Source: Oleiagrimonas sp963817755
GTDB lineage: Bacteria; Pseudomonadota; Gammaproteobacteria; Xanthomonadales; Rhodanobacteraceae
Length of the DNA: 64,000 bases
Direction of reading: 5' to 3'
NCBI GenBank assembly: GCA_963817755.1
Contig: CAWFPB010000003.1
Location: forward strand, 682,001-746,000
The stretch's first letter is position 1; every line of letters begins with the position of its first letter. Of this stretch, positions 18,937-26,760 are shown piece by piece. Both the position numbers and the translations under genes were made by a program. Below the pieces are notes generated by a model. The model was not told the DNA's origin. It worked only from the letters and a program-made list of their open reading frames with translations, and did no database searches.

Positions 18937-20490
18937 ATGTCCAGTACCAATGCCCCCACCGACCGGTCCGCCGCATCCGGGCGCGTGCCACACCGCGCCT
19001 GGCTGGGCTTGCTTCTGCTGGGACTGGTCCTCGGGTTCGCCTTCCAGGGCACGCGCGCGCTGTGGAACACCGACGAGGGCCGCTACACCGGCAACGCCCT
19101 GCAGATGATCGATTCGGGCAACTACCTGGTGCCCTACTACAGCACCGACCGGGTCAACTTCACCAAGCCCCCGGTAACCTACTGGGCGATTGCTGCCTCG
19201 CTGAATGTCTTCGGCCACAACACCTGGGCTGCGCGCACGCCCAATGCCCTGGCCTTCGTCCTGACCATCCTGCTGGTGTTCGGCATGGGCCGCGTGCTGG
19301 TCCCGGACCGGCCGTGGCTGCCGGCGCTGGTGTACGCGTGTTCGCTGGGGCCGTTCTTCGCCGCCAACGTGGTCAGCACCGACGACCTGCTGACGCTGTT
19401 CGAGGCGCTGGCCATGTTCGGTTTCGTGCGTGCCTTCTTCGGCACGCGGACGCTCCCCGAGGCCCCGCGCAAGGGCGTGCTGCTGATGTGGCTGGGGTTC
19501 GGCCTGGCCTTCCTGACCAAGGGTCCGCCGGGCCTGCTGCCGCTGCTCGGCGTGCTGCCCTTCGTGATCCACCGTGACAGGCGCACCGGACTCAAGCGCC
19601 TGTTCTGGCTGCCCGGCGTGGCGCTGTTCCTGGTGGCCGGTCTGGCCTGGTACGCCGTGGTCATGATCCGCACCCCCGGCCTGCTCGACTATTACCTGAA
19701 GGACGAGATCTACAACCGCATCTTCACCGGCGTGCAGAACCGCAACCCGCAGTGGTACGGCTGGATCCGCATCTACGGCCTGGTGTTCCTGGTCGGCACC
19801 CTGCCCTGGTGGGGAACGCTGCTGCGCGGACTGCGGCACGTGTGCTCAAGCCAGCGCCTGCGAAAGTTCTGGAAGGACGCCTCGGTGCCGCTGTTCCTGC
19901 TGCTGTGGTTCGTGGTGCCGCTGGTGGTGTTCTGCATCGCCAAGTCGCGCCTGTGGAGCTATGTGCTGCCGCTGTTCGTCCCGCTGGCCCTGCTGCTTGC
20001 GCGCGTCATCCGACCCGGCTTCAACCTGTCCACGCTGCGCCAACGGCTGCTGCTGGGCGCATGGATCGTGGTCATGCTGTCGCTCAAGGCCGGGGTCTCG
20101 TACCTGGGGCATCCGCGCGCGGATGATCGACAGCGCGCCGCCGAACTGTCCGCCATCGCGGCTCCGGGCAGCTACCAGGCACTGAGTTTCGTCCAGGACA
20201 CCCGGCACGGCGTCAAGATCGAGGAACACACGCCCTGGGGCATGCGCCTGTACCTGGACAAGCCGCTCTATGGCGTGGCCTGGAACGCCAAGACCGGCAT
20301 CGACCGGGTCTGCACGGAACTGCGCCGCCACCGAAGCGTGCTGTATGTGCTCGATGCCGAGATCGATGTGGCATCCTTTCGTGCGGCGCTGTCAAAATGC
20401 GATGTCGCGGGATCGTCCGCCCTGGGTACCTGGCGCCATCGCGGCCTGGTGCGGGCATGGACCGGCACCACGGCCGCGCAAACCCCCTGA
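18937..20490 (+). CDS. ArnT-like polyprenyl-phosphate glycosyltransferase (GT39/GT83 type)
   Basis: This polytopic inner-membrane GT-C glycosyltransferase of the PMT/ArnT superfamily transfers a sugar from a polyprenyl-phosphate carrier to a periplasmic acceptor. About ten hydrophobic helices are visible. The first periplasmic loop carries the catalytic acidic motif (NTDEGRYTGNALQM) followed by the conserved FTKPPVTYW segment. The start at 18937 (MSSTNAPTDRS) has an AAGGAAA site nine bases upstream; a longer frame from 18892 has no such site. Length, 517 residues, fits the family (about 500-550). It lies 33 bases ahead of an LptG-like permease gene, so the two are probably cotranscribed and act on lipid A or another envelope glycolipid. 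The sugar, possibly aminoarabinose or a hexose, cannot be read from sequence. Confidence 0.85.
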   Translation: MSSTNAPTDRSAASGRVPHRAWLGLLLLGLVLGFAFQGTRALWNTDEGRYTGNALQMIDSGNYLVPYYSTDRVNFTKPPVTYWAIAASLNVFGHNTWAARTPNALAFVLTILLVFGMGRVLVPDRPWLPALVYACSLGPFFAANVVSTDDLLTLFEALAMFGFVRAFFGTRTLPEAPRKGVLLMWLGFGLAFLTKGPPGLLPLLGVLPFVIHRDRRTGLKRLFWLPGVALFLVAGLAWYAVVMIRTPGLLDYYLKDEIYNRIFTGVQNRNPQWYGWIRIYGLVFLVGTLPWWGTLLRGLRHVCSSQRLRKFWKDASVPLFLLLWFVVPLVVFCIAKSRLWSYVLPLFVPLALLLARVIRPGFNLSTLRQRLLLGAWIVVMLSLKAGVSYLGHPRADDRQRAAELSAIAAPGSYQALSFVQDTRHGVKIEEHTPWGMRLYLDKPLYGVAWNAKTGIDRVCTELRRHRSVLYVLDAEIDVASFRAALSKCDVAGSSALGTWRHRGLVRAWTGTTAAQTP

Positions 20491-20523
20491 GATCCGGCAC
20501 GCATTGCACCGCACAGGCCCGTC

Positions 20524-21618
20524 ATGCCCTCCATCAAACGCGTAGATCGCCTGATCGCCCTCAGCATCGTCGGTTCCATCCTCATCGTATGGCTGGTCCT
20601 GGTCGGATTCGATGCGCTCAACCAGCTGGTGCGCCAGCTGTCGCGGGTCGGCGACCACGGCTACACGGTGACCGACGCGCTGAGCTTCATCGCCCTGACC
20701 CTGCCGCGACGCATGTACCAGCATTTCGGCAGCGCCTCGCTGATCGGCGGCCTGCTCGGCCTGGGCGGCCTGGCGGCTTCCGGCGAGCTGACCGCGTTGC
20801 GTGCCGCGGGCATGTCCAAGTTCCGCATCGTGCTGTCGGTGGTGGCGGTGACCGGGGTCATGGCGCTGCTGGTGATGGCGATGGGCGAGACCCTGGGGCC
20901 GGCCGGTGACCAGCAGGCCAATGCCCTGCAGATGCGCTCGCATTCGGGGCAGATGGCGCTGACCCGCGGTGGCCTGTGGGCACGCAACGGCGACCGGGTA
21001 ATCAATGCGCGTAGAGCCCTGGCCATCCACCACGCAGGCAGCCCGGCCAGCGTCCGCCTGGTCGACGTGCGCGAATATACGTTCGGCAAGGACGGAGCAC
21101 TGGATCGCTTCGTGCATGCCCGCGACGCGACCCGCAGCCATGGCGCCTGGACCCTGCACCATGTACGGATCTCGCACGTGGACAACCAGCAGGTGCAGTC
21201 CAGCGAAAAACCGAACATGCCCTGGCCGATCCGGCTCGACCCGAGGGTGCTGGAGCAGTCGCTGGTGCACCCGGAATATCTGTCGATCCCGGATCTGCGA
21301 CGAAACATGCGCTACCTGAAGGCCAACGGGCTCAATGCTGCACCGTACGCCAACGCATTCTGGGGGCACATGCTGTTCCCGTTCAACGTGCTGGCGCTGG
21401 TGTTCTGCGCCATGCCGTTCGCCTTCGGCAGCGTACGCTCGGGTGGCCTCGGCCGCCGCGTGTTCATCGGCATCCTGCTGGCGATCGGCTGGTACTTCCT
21501 GCAGCGCGTGATCACCAACATGGGCATGGTCTACGGGGTATCTGCCCTGCTGGCCAACCTGATCCCCGCGCTGGTCCTGGTGTTCGGCGCCGGACTGTAT
21601 TTCCGCCGCCAGAACTGA
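20524..21618 (+). CDS. lptG: LptG-like lipopolysaccharide-export permease (LptF/LptG family)
   Basis: This 364-residue inner-membrane protein has the LptF/G layout: two N-terminal helices (LIALSIVGSILIVWLVLVGF), a coupling stretch (SGELTALRAAGMSKFRI, the E.RA.G..P/K motif that touches the LptB ATPase), a periplasmic beta-jellyroll at about residues 130-260, and three or four C-terminal helices. It resembles LptG more than LptF. LptF and LptG are normally encoded side by side; here only one gene is present and its partner is a glycosyltransferase gene. It may therefore be the sole LptG with lptF elsewhere, or a paralogue for a modified glycolipid. Spacing to the upstream gene is 33 bases. Confidence 0.82.
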   Translation: MPSIKRVDRLIALSIVGSILIVWLVLVGFDALNQLVRQLSRVGDHGYTVTDALSFIALTLPRRMYQHFGSASLIGGLLGLGGLAASGELTALRAAGMSKFRIVLSVVAVTGVMALLVMAMGETLGPAGDQQANALQMRSHSGQMALTRGGLWARNGDRVINARRALAIHHAGSPASVRLVDVREYTFGKDGALDRFVHARDATRSHGAWTLHHVRISHVDNQQVQSSEKPNMPWPIRLDPRVLEQSLVHPEYLSIPDLRRNMRYLKANGLNAAPYANAFWGHMLFPFNVLALVFCAMPFAFGSVRSGGLGRRVFIGILLAIGWYFLQRVITNMGMVYGVSALLANLIPALVLVFGAGLYFRRQN

Positions 21619-21702
21619 GGCGGGATCGCGCCGCCCTTGCCGAACTGCGCGGCGTGTCGGACACGCCGTCGACGCAAGCCACCCGCGATGCGGGTGGCGG
21701 AC

Positions 21703-23232
21703 TCAGCCAGCCGCCGGTTCCGGCATCGGGCAGAAGCTGCGGATGAAGTCCATGTGGGAAGGCAGGCGCGAAACCGTTTGCTCGATCTTTCCACTGACTC
21801 CATCGAGGAAATTCTTCAGCTCGCCATCGTCCATGATGCTGGGAGATACATGGTGGTTCCTCGGCATGATGCCCTGCCCCATCATGACCTGGATCCACGA
21901 ATTCTCGGCAAACAGTTCGTCGCTGCTGCGGAAGACCTTGCCCGTTTCGGCAAAATGCTCGATGCGATGGCGCAGTGTCGGCGTGATGTCCATGTCCGCG
22001 CAATCGCGCCAGAACGCGGAGTCGCGACGGCGGGTCACATGGTAGTGCAGGACCACGAAGTCGCGGACATGGGTCATCTCCGCTTCCACCTGCGCGTTGT
22101 ACTCGGCGATGTCCACGTCATTGATGACCGAAGGGAAGGTCTGCAACAGGCGGGTGATGCCGCGCTGGATCAGGTGGATATTGGTCGATTCGAGCGGCTC
22201 GAGAAAGCCGCTGGACAGGCCCAGCGCCACGCAGTTGCGCTCCCAGCAACGCTTGCGCTGGCCGGGTTTGAACCGGATCAAGCGCGGTTCGGTGCGCGGA
22301 GTGCCCTCGATGGTGTCCATCAGGGTCTTGCGCGCCGTGTCCTCGTCCATGTAACGGCTGGAGAACACGATGCCGTTGCCGACCCGGTGCTGCAGCGGGA
22401 TGCGCCATTGCCAGCAGGCGTCGCCGGCGATCGAGCGCGTGTACGGCAAGGCATCGCGCACCGTCTCGGTCTGCACGGTGAAGGCGCCGTCGGTGAACAG
22501 CCAGTGGGACCAGTCCTCGAATTCGACGCCCAGCGCCTGCCCGATCAGCAGTGCCCGGAAGCCGGTGCAGTCGATGAACAGGTCGCCTTCGATGCGGGTG
22601 CCGTCCTTGAGGACCAGCGCGGCGATGTCGCCGTTGCCGGCCTTCTCCACCTGTTCGATGAGTCCCTCGACCCGCTTCAGTCCGTAGCCCTCGCTGAAAC
22701 GGCGCAGGAAGCGGGCGTACCGGGTCGAATCGATGTGGTACGCATAATTGATGCCATGGTTGGGCAACTGCGCAAAACGCCCGGCCATCGCGGCACGCAG
22801 CTCCAGGCAGTAGGCGTCGTAATCCCTGGCCAGGCCGCGCTTTCGGCCTTCCAGCCAGAAATGCTGAAAGCCTGCGGTCCAGTGGTCCTGGCCGGTCGTG
22901 CCGAACGAATGGAAGTAGTCCTCTCCCCGGTCTCGCCAGCTCTCGAACTGGATGCCGAGCTTGAACGTCGCATGGGTCGCGGCCATGAACTCCTGCTCGT
23001 TGATGTTCAGCAGGCGGTGGAAGGCGACCAGGGTGGGGATGGTGGCCTCGCCCACGCCGACCGTTCCGATCGCGTCCGATTCGACCAGCGTGATGTCCAG
23101 GACCTTGCCCAGGGTGCGCGACAGGGCCGCGGCGGCCATCCATCCGGCCGTGCCGCCGCCGGCGATGACCACCCGGCGCACGGGCTGGCGTTCAGTGTCG
23201 GAGTGTTCGGTGTCGTTCGTTCGGGTCATCAT
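21703..23232 (-). CDS. Flavin-dependent tryptophan-halogenase family protein, copy 1
   Basis: This is a FADH2-dependent halogenase-fold protein (PF04820 type), about 509 residues, expected in the cytoplasm with a separate flavin reductase. Visible hallmarks are the N-terminal Rossmann FAD motif (VVIAGGGTAGWMAAAAL), the family W.W.IP motif (CWQWRIP), a lysine in ATFKLGIQFE in the position of the catalytic lysine, and the EPLESTNIHLIQRG stretch holding the conserved glutamate and serine. It is about three-quarters identical to the next gene upstream. It is the last gene of the TonB-receptor/SapC/cupin locus. In such loci the substrate is unknown; free tryptophan is doubtful. The start is uncertain between ATGs at 23244, 23232 and 23229, none with a clear ribosome site. 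Confidence 0.9.
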   Translation of the reverse strand: MMTRTNDTEHSDTERQPVRRVVIAGGGTAGWMAAAALSRTLGKVLDITLVESDAIGTVGVGEATIPTLVAFHRLLNINEQEFMAATHATFKLGIQFESWRDRGEDYFHSFGTTGQDHWTAGFQHFWLEGRKRGLARDYDAYCLELRAAMAGRFAQLPNHGINYAYHIDSTRYARFLRRFSEGYGLKRVEGLIEQVEKAGNGDIAALVLKDGTRIEGDLFIDCTGFRALLIGQALGVEFEDWSHWLFTDGAFTVQTETVRDALPYTRSIAGDACWQWRIPLQHRVGNGIVFSSRYMDEDTARKTLMDTIEGTPRTEPRLIRFKPGQRKRCWERNCVALGLSSGFLEPLESTNIHLIQRGITRLLQTFPSVINDVDIAEYNAQVEAEMTHVRDFVVLHYHVTRRRDSAFWRDCADMDITPTLRHRIEHFAETGKVFRSSDELFAENSWIQVMMGQGIMPRNHHVSPSIMDDGELKNFLDGVSGKIEQTVSRLPSHMDFIRSFCPMPEPAAG

Positions 23233-23388
23233 GCAGGACCACATTCAAGGCTTGGGACGCTGCAGATCCAATGCTGCAGGGCGTGGGTACCCGGATCTGT
23301 ACGGGCGCACATCGAGGAATCTTGTCCTGCATGCTGCGTCACCGCGTGCCGACGGGAGGCCGAAGGCGCCGCATCGCAGGCCCCCGTC

Positions 23389-24909
23389 TCAATGGCCTTC
23401 CGATTTCATCGGTGAGTACTTGCGTATGTAGTCCATGTGACCGGGCAGCTGATGCAACGTGCGCTCGACGTTCTGGCGGATGCCTTCCAGGAATCGCTTG
23501 AGCTCCGGATCGCCCATCAGGTCGGGGGCCGGATGCCGGTGCCGCGGCGAGATGCCCTGCCCCATCATGACCTGGATCCAGGAGTTCTCGGCGAACAACT
23601 GGTTGGTGAGGTTGTAGACCTTGCCGGTTTCGGTGAACAGGTCGATGACATGGCGCAACGAGGACGGCACGTTCATTTCGGCGCATTCACGCCAGAACTC
23701 GGTGTCGCGCCGATCGGTCACGTGGTAGTGCAGCAACACGAAATCGCGGACATGCTCGAGATCCTCCCTCATGCGCAGGTTGTACTCGTCGATCTCGACC
23801 TGGTTGACCACCGACGGGAACGCCTGCAGCAGGCGCGTGATGCCGCGCTGGATCAGGTGGATGTTGGTCGATTCCAGTGGCTCGAGGAAGCCGCTGGCCA
23901 GGCCCAGCGCCACGCAATTGCGTTCCCAGCAGCGTTCGCGCTGGCCCGGTGTGAAGCGGATCAGGCGCGGCTCGGTGCGCGGTTCGCCCTCGATGGTGTC
24001 CATCAGGGTCTTCAGCGCCGTGTCGTTGTCCATGTAGCGGCTGGCGAACACGATGCCGTTGCCGGCTCGGTGCTGCAGCGGGATGCGCCATTGCCAGCAG
24101 GCGTCGCCGGCGATCGAGCGTGTATAGGGGCTCGCCTCATGCACCGATTCGGTCTGCACGGCATAGGCGCTGTCGGCCAGCAACAGGTCCGACCAGTCCT
24201 CGTAGGGCACGCCCAGCGCCTTGCCGATGAGCAGCGCGCGGAACCCGGTGCAATCGATGAACAGGTCGCCCTCGATGCGTGTCCCGTCCTTGAGGACCAG
24301 CGCCTGGATATCCCCGTTCCCGGCCATCGCGACGTCTTCGATCATGCCCTCCACGCGCCGCAAGCCATACCCTTCGCTGAAGCGGCGCAGGAACCGCGCG
24401 TAGCGCGTGGAATCGATGTGGTAGGCGTAGTTGATGGCGTTGTTGGGAAGGTGCGCGAACTTGTTTTGCATCGCGGCACTCAGCTCCAGGCAATACTCGC
24501 CGTAATCGCCCGCCAGGCCGCGTTCGCGGCCCTTCAACCAGAAATGCTGGAATCCGGCGGACCAGTGGTCGCGCCCCGTGGTGCCGAAGGAATGGAAATA
24601 CCGATGGCCGACATCGCGCCAGTTCTCGAATTGGATGCCCAGCTTGAAGGTGGCATGGCTGGCCGCCATGAACTCCTGCTCGTTGACATCGATCAACCGA
24701 TGGAAGGTGAGCAGCGTGGGAATGGTTGCCTCGCCGACACCCACCGTCCCGATGGCGTCCGATTCCACCAGGGTGATGTCGATGTATTTGCCCAGCGTGC
24801 GCGAGAGCGCGGCGGCGGCCATCCAGCCCGCCGTACCGCCACCGGCAATCACCACCCGGCGTACCGGATTGCGTTGGATGTCGGGGCTGGGTTTGGATGC
24901 GGCGTTCAC
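23389..24909 (-). CDS. Flavin-dependent tryptophan-halogenase family protein, copy 2
   Basis: This 506-residue paralogue of the preceding halogenase has the same FAD motif (VVIAGGGTAGWMAAAAL), the CWQWRIP motif, ATFKLGIQFENW with the candidate catalytic lysine, and EPLESTNIHL. A GTG start at 24909 has an AGGAG site eight bases upstream and lies 16 bases behind the cupin gene, so the two are one transcription unit. A 156-base gap separates it from copy 1. All recognisable catalytic features are kept in both copies, which argues for division of labour rather than decay of one. Substrate and halide preference cannot be inferred from the sequence. Confidence 0.92.
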   Translation of the reverse strand: MNAASKPSPDIQRNPVRRVVIAGGGTAGWMAAAALSRTLGKYIDITLVESDAIGTVGVGEATIPTLLTFHRLIDVNEQEFMAASHATFKLGIQFENWRDVGHRYFHSFGTTGRDHWSAGFQHFWLKGRERGLAGDYGEYCLELSAAMQNKFAHLPNNAINYAYHIDSTRYARFLRRFSEGYGLRRVEGMIEDVAMAGNGDIQALVLKDGTRIEGDLFIDCTGFRALLIGKALGVPYEDWSDLLLADSAYAVQTESVHEASPYTRSIAGDACWQWRIPLQHRAGNGIVFASRYMDNDTALKTLMDTIEGEPRTEPRLIRFTPGQRERCWERNCVALGLASGFLEPLESTNIHLIQRGITRLLQAFPSVVNQVEIDEYNLRMREDLEHVRDFVLLHYHVTDRRDTEFWRECAEMNVPSSLRHVIDLFTETGKVYNLTNQLFAENSWIQVMMGQGISPRHRHPAPDLMGDPELKRFLEGIRQNVERTLHQLPGHMDYIRKYSPMKSEGH

Positions 24910-24925
24910 GGATGGATCTCCTGGT

Positions 24926-25942
24926 CTAGCCTTTCAGTTGATGCATGAAGCTCTTCACGAGAAGGGTACGTATGTCACGCGCGCGCTTTTCATCCATGGG
25001 CGCGAGCATGCCTCGCGCCGCCTCCGGGATGTGGCCGTGCGTTGCCTCGTCCGGCTCGAAGATGTAGTGGCGGAAGATTTCCTGCCAGACGCGCCGTTGC
25101 TCCGGCGGCAGATCCCGGATGTTGAGCATGGCGAGCTTGAGCGTGTTGAACGGCGAGTCCATGAATGCGGGTTCGTCGCGCCACCAGAAATTGACCAATA
25201 TGTTGAGTGCTTCGAGCGATTCGACGTGATGGAACCACATGCTGGGTATGACCAGTGCATCGCCCGGCTCCATCTCGGCGACCTGGGCATGCGCCATGGC
25301 TTCGCGGAACCGCGGAAAGCGATCGTGATCCGGTTCGTGAAAATCGACCAGGCTGATCGACGGTCCGGCCGGTGTGAATTCCAGCGGACCAATGTAGAGA
25401 TTGGCCAGTTGGTCGGGCGGGAACAGGGTGAATCGGCGCCGGCCGGAGACCACGCAGGCCAGGTTTTTCGGCAAATCCCGATGCGCGGCGATCCGCGTGC
25501 GGTTGCCAATCCAGATACTGGCCAGCTCCTGGAGCTCGGCCGTCTGTTCGAACACGTTTTCTGCGCGAAATCCCGGCAGATAGACATCCAGGAGGGACGA
25601 TCCGATGTAGATCGAAGGCGCACTCGGGCTCGACGCCTTCAGGATCTGCTCAAGCGTCGCGCTCAACGGACCGCGGTGGTACGTGAAATTGAAGCCCGTC
25701 AGATCCTCGTTGTAGAAGAACCTGCCCTTGACCTTGGGCGGCGCGGTCAGGAATGTCGCGGTGCGCTTGCTGTCGAATCTGCGCAGGTAGTCCACCACCG
25801 CGCGATCCGACTGCCGGGCCGCCTCGACCGCCGGCCATGACGACACCAGGCCACGGAGCAATAAGGGCTGGGTGCTTCTGAGCACATCATCCGGCAAGGA
25901 CCCTGCAACCAGCCCGTGAAGCTCCCGAACCTGCTCAACCAC
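24926..25942 (-). CDS. Cupin/JmjC-like Fe(II)-oxygenase family protein
   Basis: This 338-residue protein of the cupin_8/JmjC-like group is probably a 2-oxoglutarate-type iron oxygenase. The metal triad is visible as H-x-D in IAAHRDLPKNL and the distal histidine in MWFHHVESL, with the strand SGRRRFTLFPP between them. The GTG start at 25942 overlaps the end of sapC by 8 bases, indicating translational coupling. Genes of this type accompany tryptophan-halogenase and SapC genes in sugar-uptake loci of Xanthomonadaceae and Caulobacterales. The substrate is unknown; the product of the halogenases or a surface protein are possibilities. Confidence 0.82.
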   Translation of the reverse strand: MVEQVRELHGLVAGSLPDDVLRSTQPLLLRGLVSSWPAVEAARQSDRAVVDYLRRFDSKRTATFLTAPPKVKGRFFYNEDLTGFNFTYHRGPLSATLEQILKASSPSAPSIYIGSSLLDVYLPGFRAENVFEQTAELQELASIWIGNRTRIAAHRDLPKNLACVVSGRRRFTLFPPDQLANLYIGPLEFTPAGPSISLVDFHEPDHDRFPRFREAMAHAQVAEMEPGDALVIPSMWFHHVESLEALNILVNFWWRDEPAFMDSPFNTLKLAMLNIRDLPPEQRRVWQEIFRHYIFEPDEATHGHIPEAARGMLAPMDEKRARDIRTLLVKSFMHQLKG

Positions 25943-26639
25943 GGGCGTACCTTTGGCGATAGCGCTCGATGAGATCGCGCATGTGGGTCAACGAAGCCGC
26001 AGCGAGGAAGGTCGGTTCCAGGTGATCTTCCCTGGAGAGTTCTTCCAGCGCGTTGCCATCGAGCTTGCGAAGGCGGTCCTGGTTGATGGTGTGGTAACCC
26101 ATCAGGCGGCTCTGGTTTTCTTCGTCGAATTGCACGTCGAGCACGAACGACTCGAGAAGATCGTGCTTGAGCAGTGCCTCGATGTAGGCCTGGGTGTTCT
26201 GGACTCCCGCATGCAGGATTCCCAGGACATTGCTGATGTGCTCGAGAAACTCGGTTGGACCGCCATGGTCATGAAATAGCGCCTGTCCGGATTCATCACC
26301 CACGCGCGGATGATCAAGGTCGATATGGACCTGTTCTCCGTTGGGCGAGCGGCCAATCAGGAAGGGCTCGCGCTGTACCGACAGGGGGATGTAATGGGCG
26401 TCCCAATGGGAGCCTTCCAGGAAAAGGTTTTCCCCTTGCTGCAGGCCGAACAACGCGACCGGCTGGAAACCGCCCTGCTCGTCCTTCTGGAACACGATGG
26501 GATAGTAGGTCTGGACGTTGCGGAACTCTTCCGGAAACGTCAGTGCCGACATGATGTCGTCACCGTATTCGGCACCACGCGACGCGTTTACGCGTAGATC
26601 GCGGTGCTGGGATTTGTTGAGGATGGCATGTTGGGTCAT
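25935..26639 (-). CDS. SapC family protein
   Basis: This 234-residue protein has the SapC-like fold (PF07277), named after a Campylobacter S-layer locus but of unsettled function. Characteristic stretches are YYPIVFQKDEQGGFQPVALF, ENLFLEG and YIPLSVQREPFLIG. No signal peptide is seen. The ATG at 26639 (MTQHAILNKSQHRDLRVN) was preferred over one at 26678 that reads through terminator-proximal sequence. It sits between the TonB-receptor terminator hairpins and the cupin gene, which it overlaps by 8 bases. Confidence 0.85.
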   Translation of the reverse strand: MTQHAILNKSQHRDLRVNASRGAEYGDDIMSALTFPEEFRNVQTYYPIVFQKDEQGGFQPVALFGLQQGENLFLEGSHWDAHYIPLSVQREPFLIGRSPNGEQVHIDLDHPRVGDESGQALFHDHGGPTEFLEHISNVLGILHAGVQNTQAYIEALLKHDLLESFVLDVQFDEENQSRLMGYHTINQDRLRKLDGNALEELSREDHLEPTFLAAASLTHMRDLIERYRQRYARG

Positions 26640-26685
26640 GGATCGAGTCTTTGCAGGGAGTGGGTTCCCGGTCGCCAAGAAAAAA

Positions 26686-26747
26686 GGGGCCGCTGGCAGC
26701 CAGCGGCCCCGAGAATACTATTCTCGCCACCGGCGGGCGCCGGTGGC
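26686..26747 (-). terminator. Triple hairpin between TonB-receptor and sapC genes
   Basis: Three consecutive perfect hairpins lie within 62 bases. 26686-26710 has an 11-bp GC-rich stem (GGGGCCGCTGG with its complement, loop CAG) and a T-tract on the minus-strand transcript, so it is a canonical intrinsic terminator for the receptor gene. 26711-26725 is a 7-bp stem (GAGAATA/TATTCTC). 26726-26747 is a 10-bp stem (GCCACCGGCG/CGCCGGTGGC). It probably lowers expression of the downstream sapC-cupin-halogenase genes relative to the receptor. Confidence 0.85.
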
Positions 26748-26760
26748 AAGAGACCTACTC

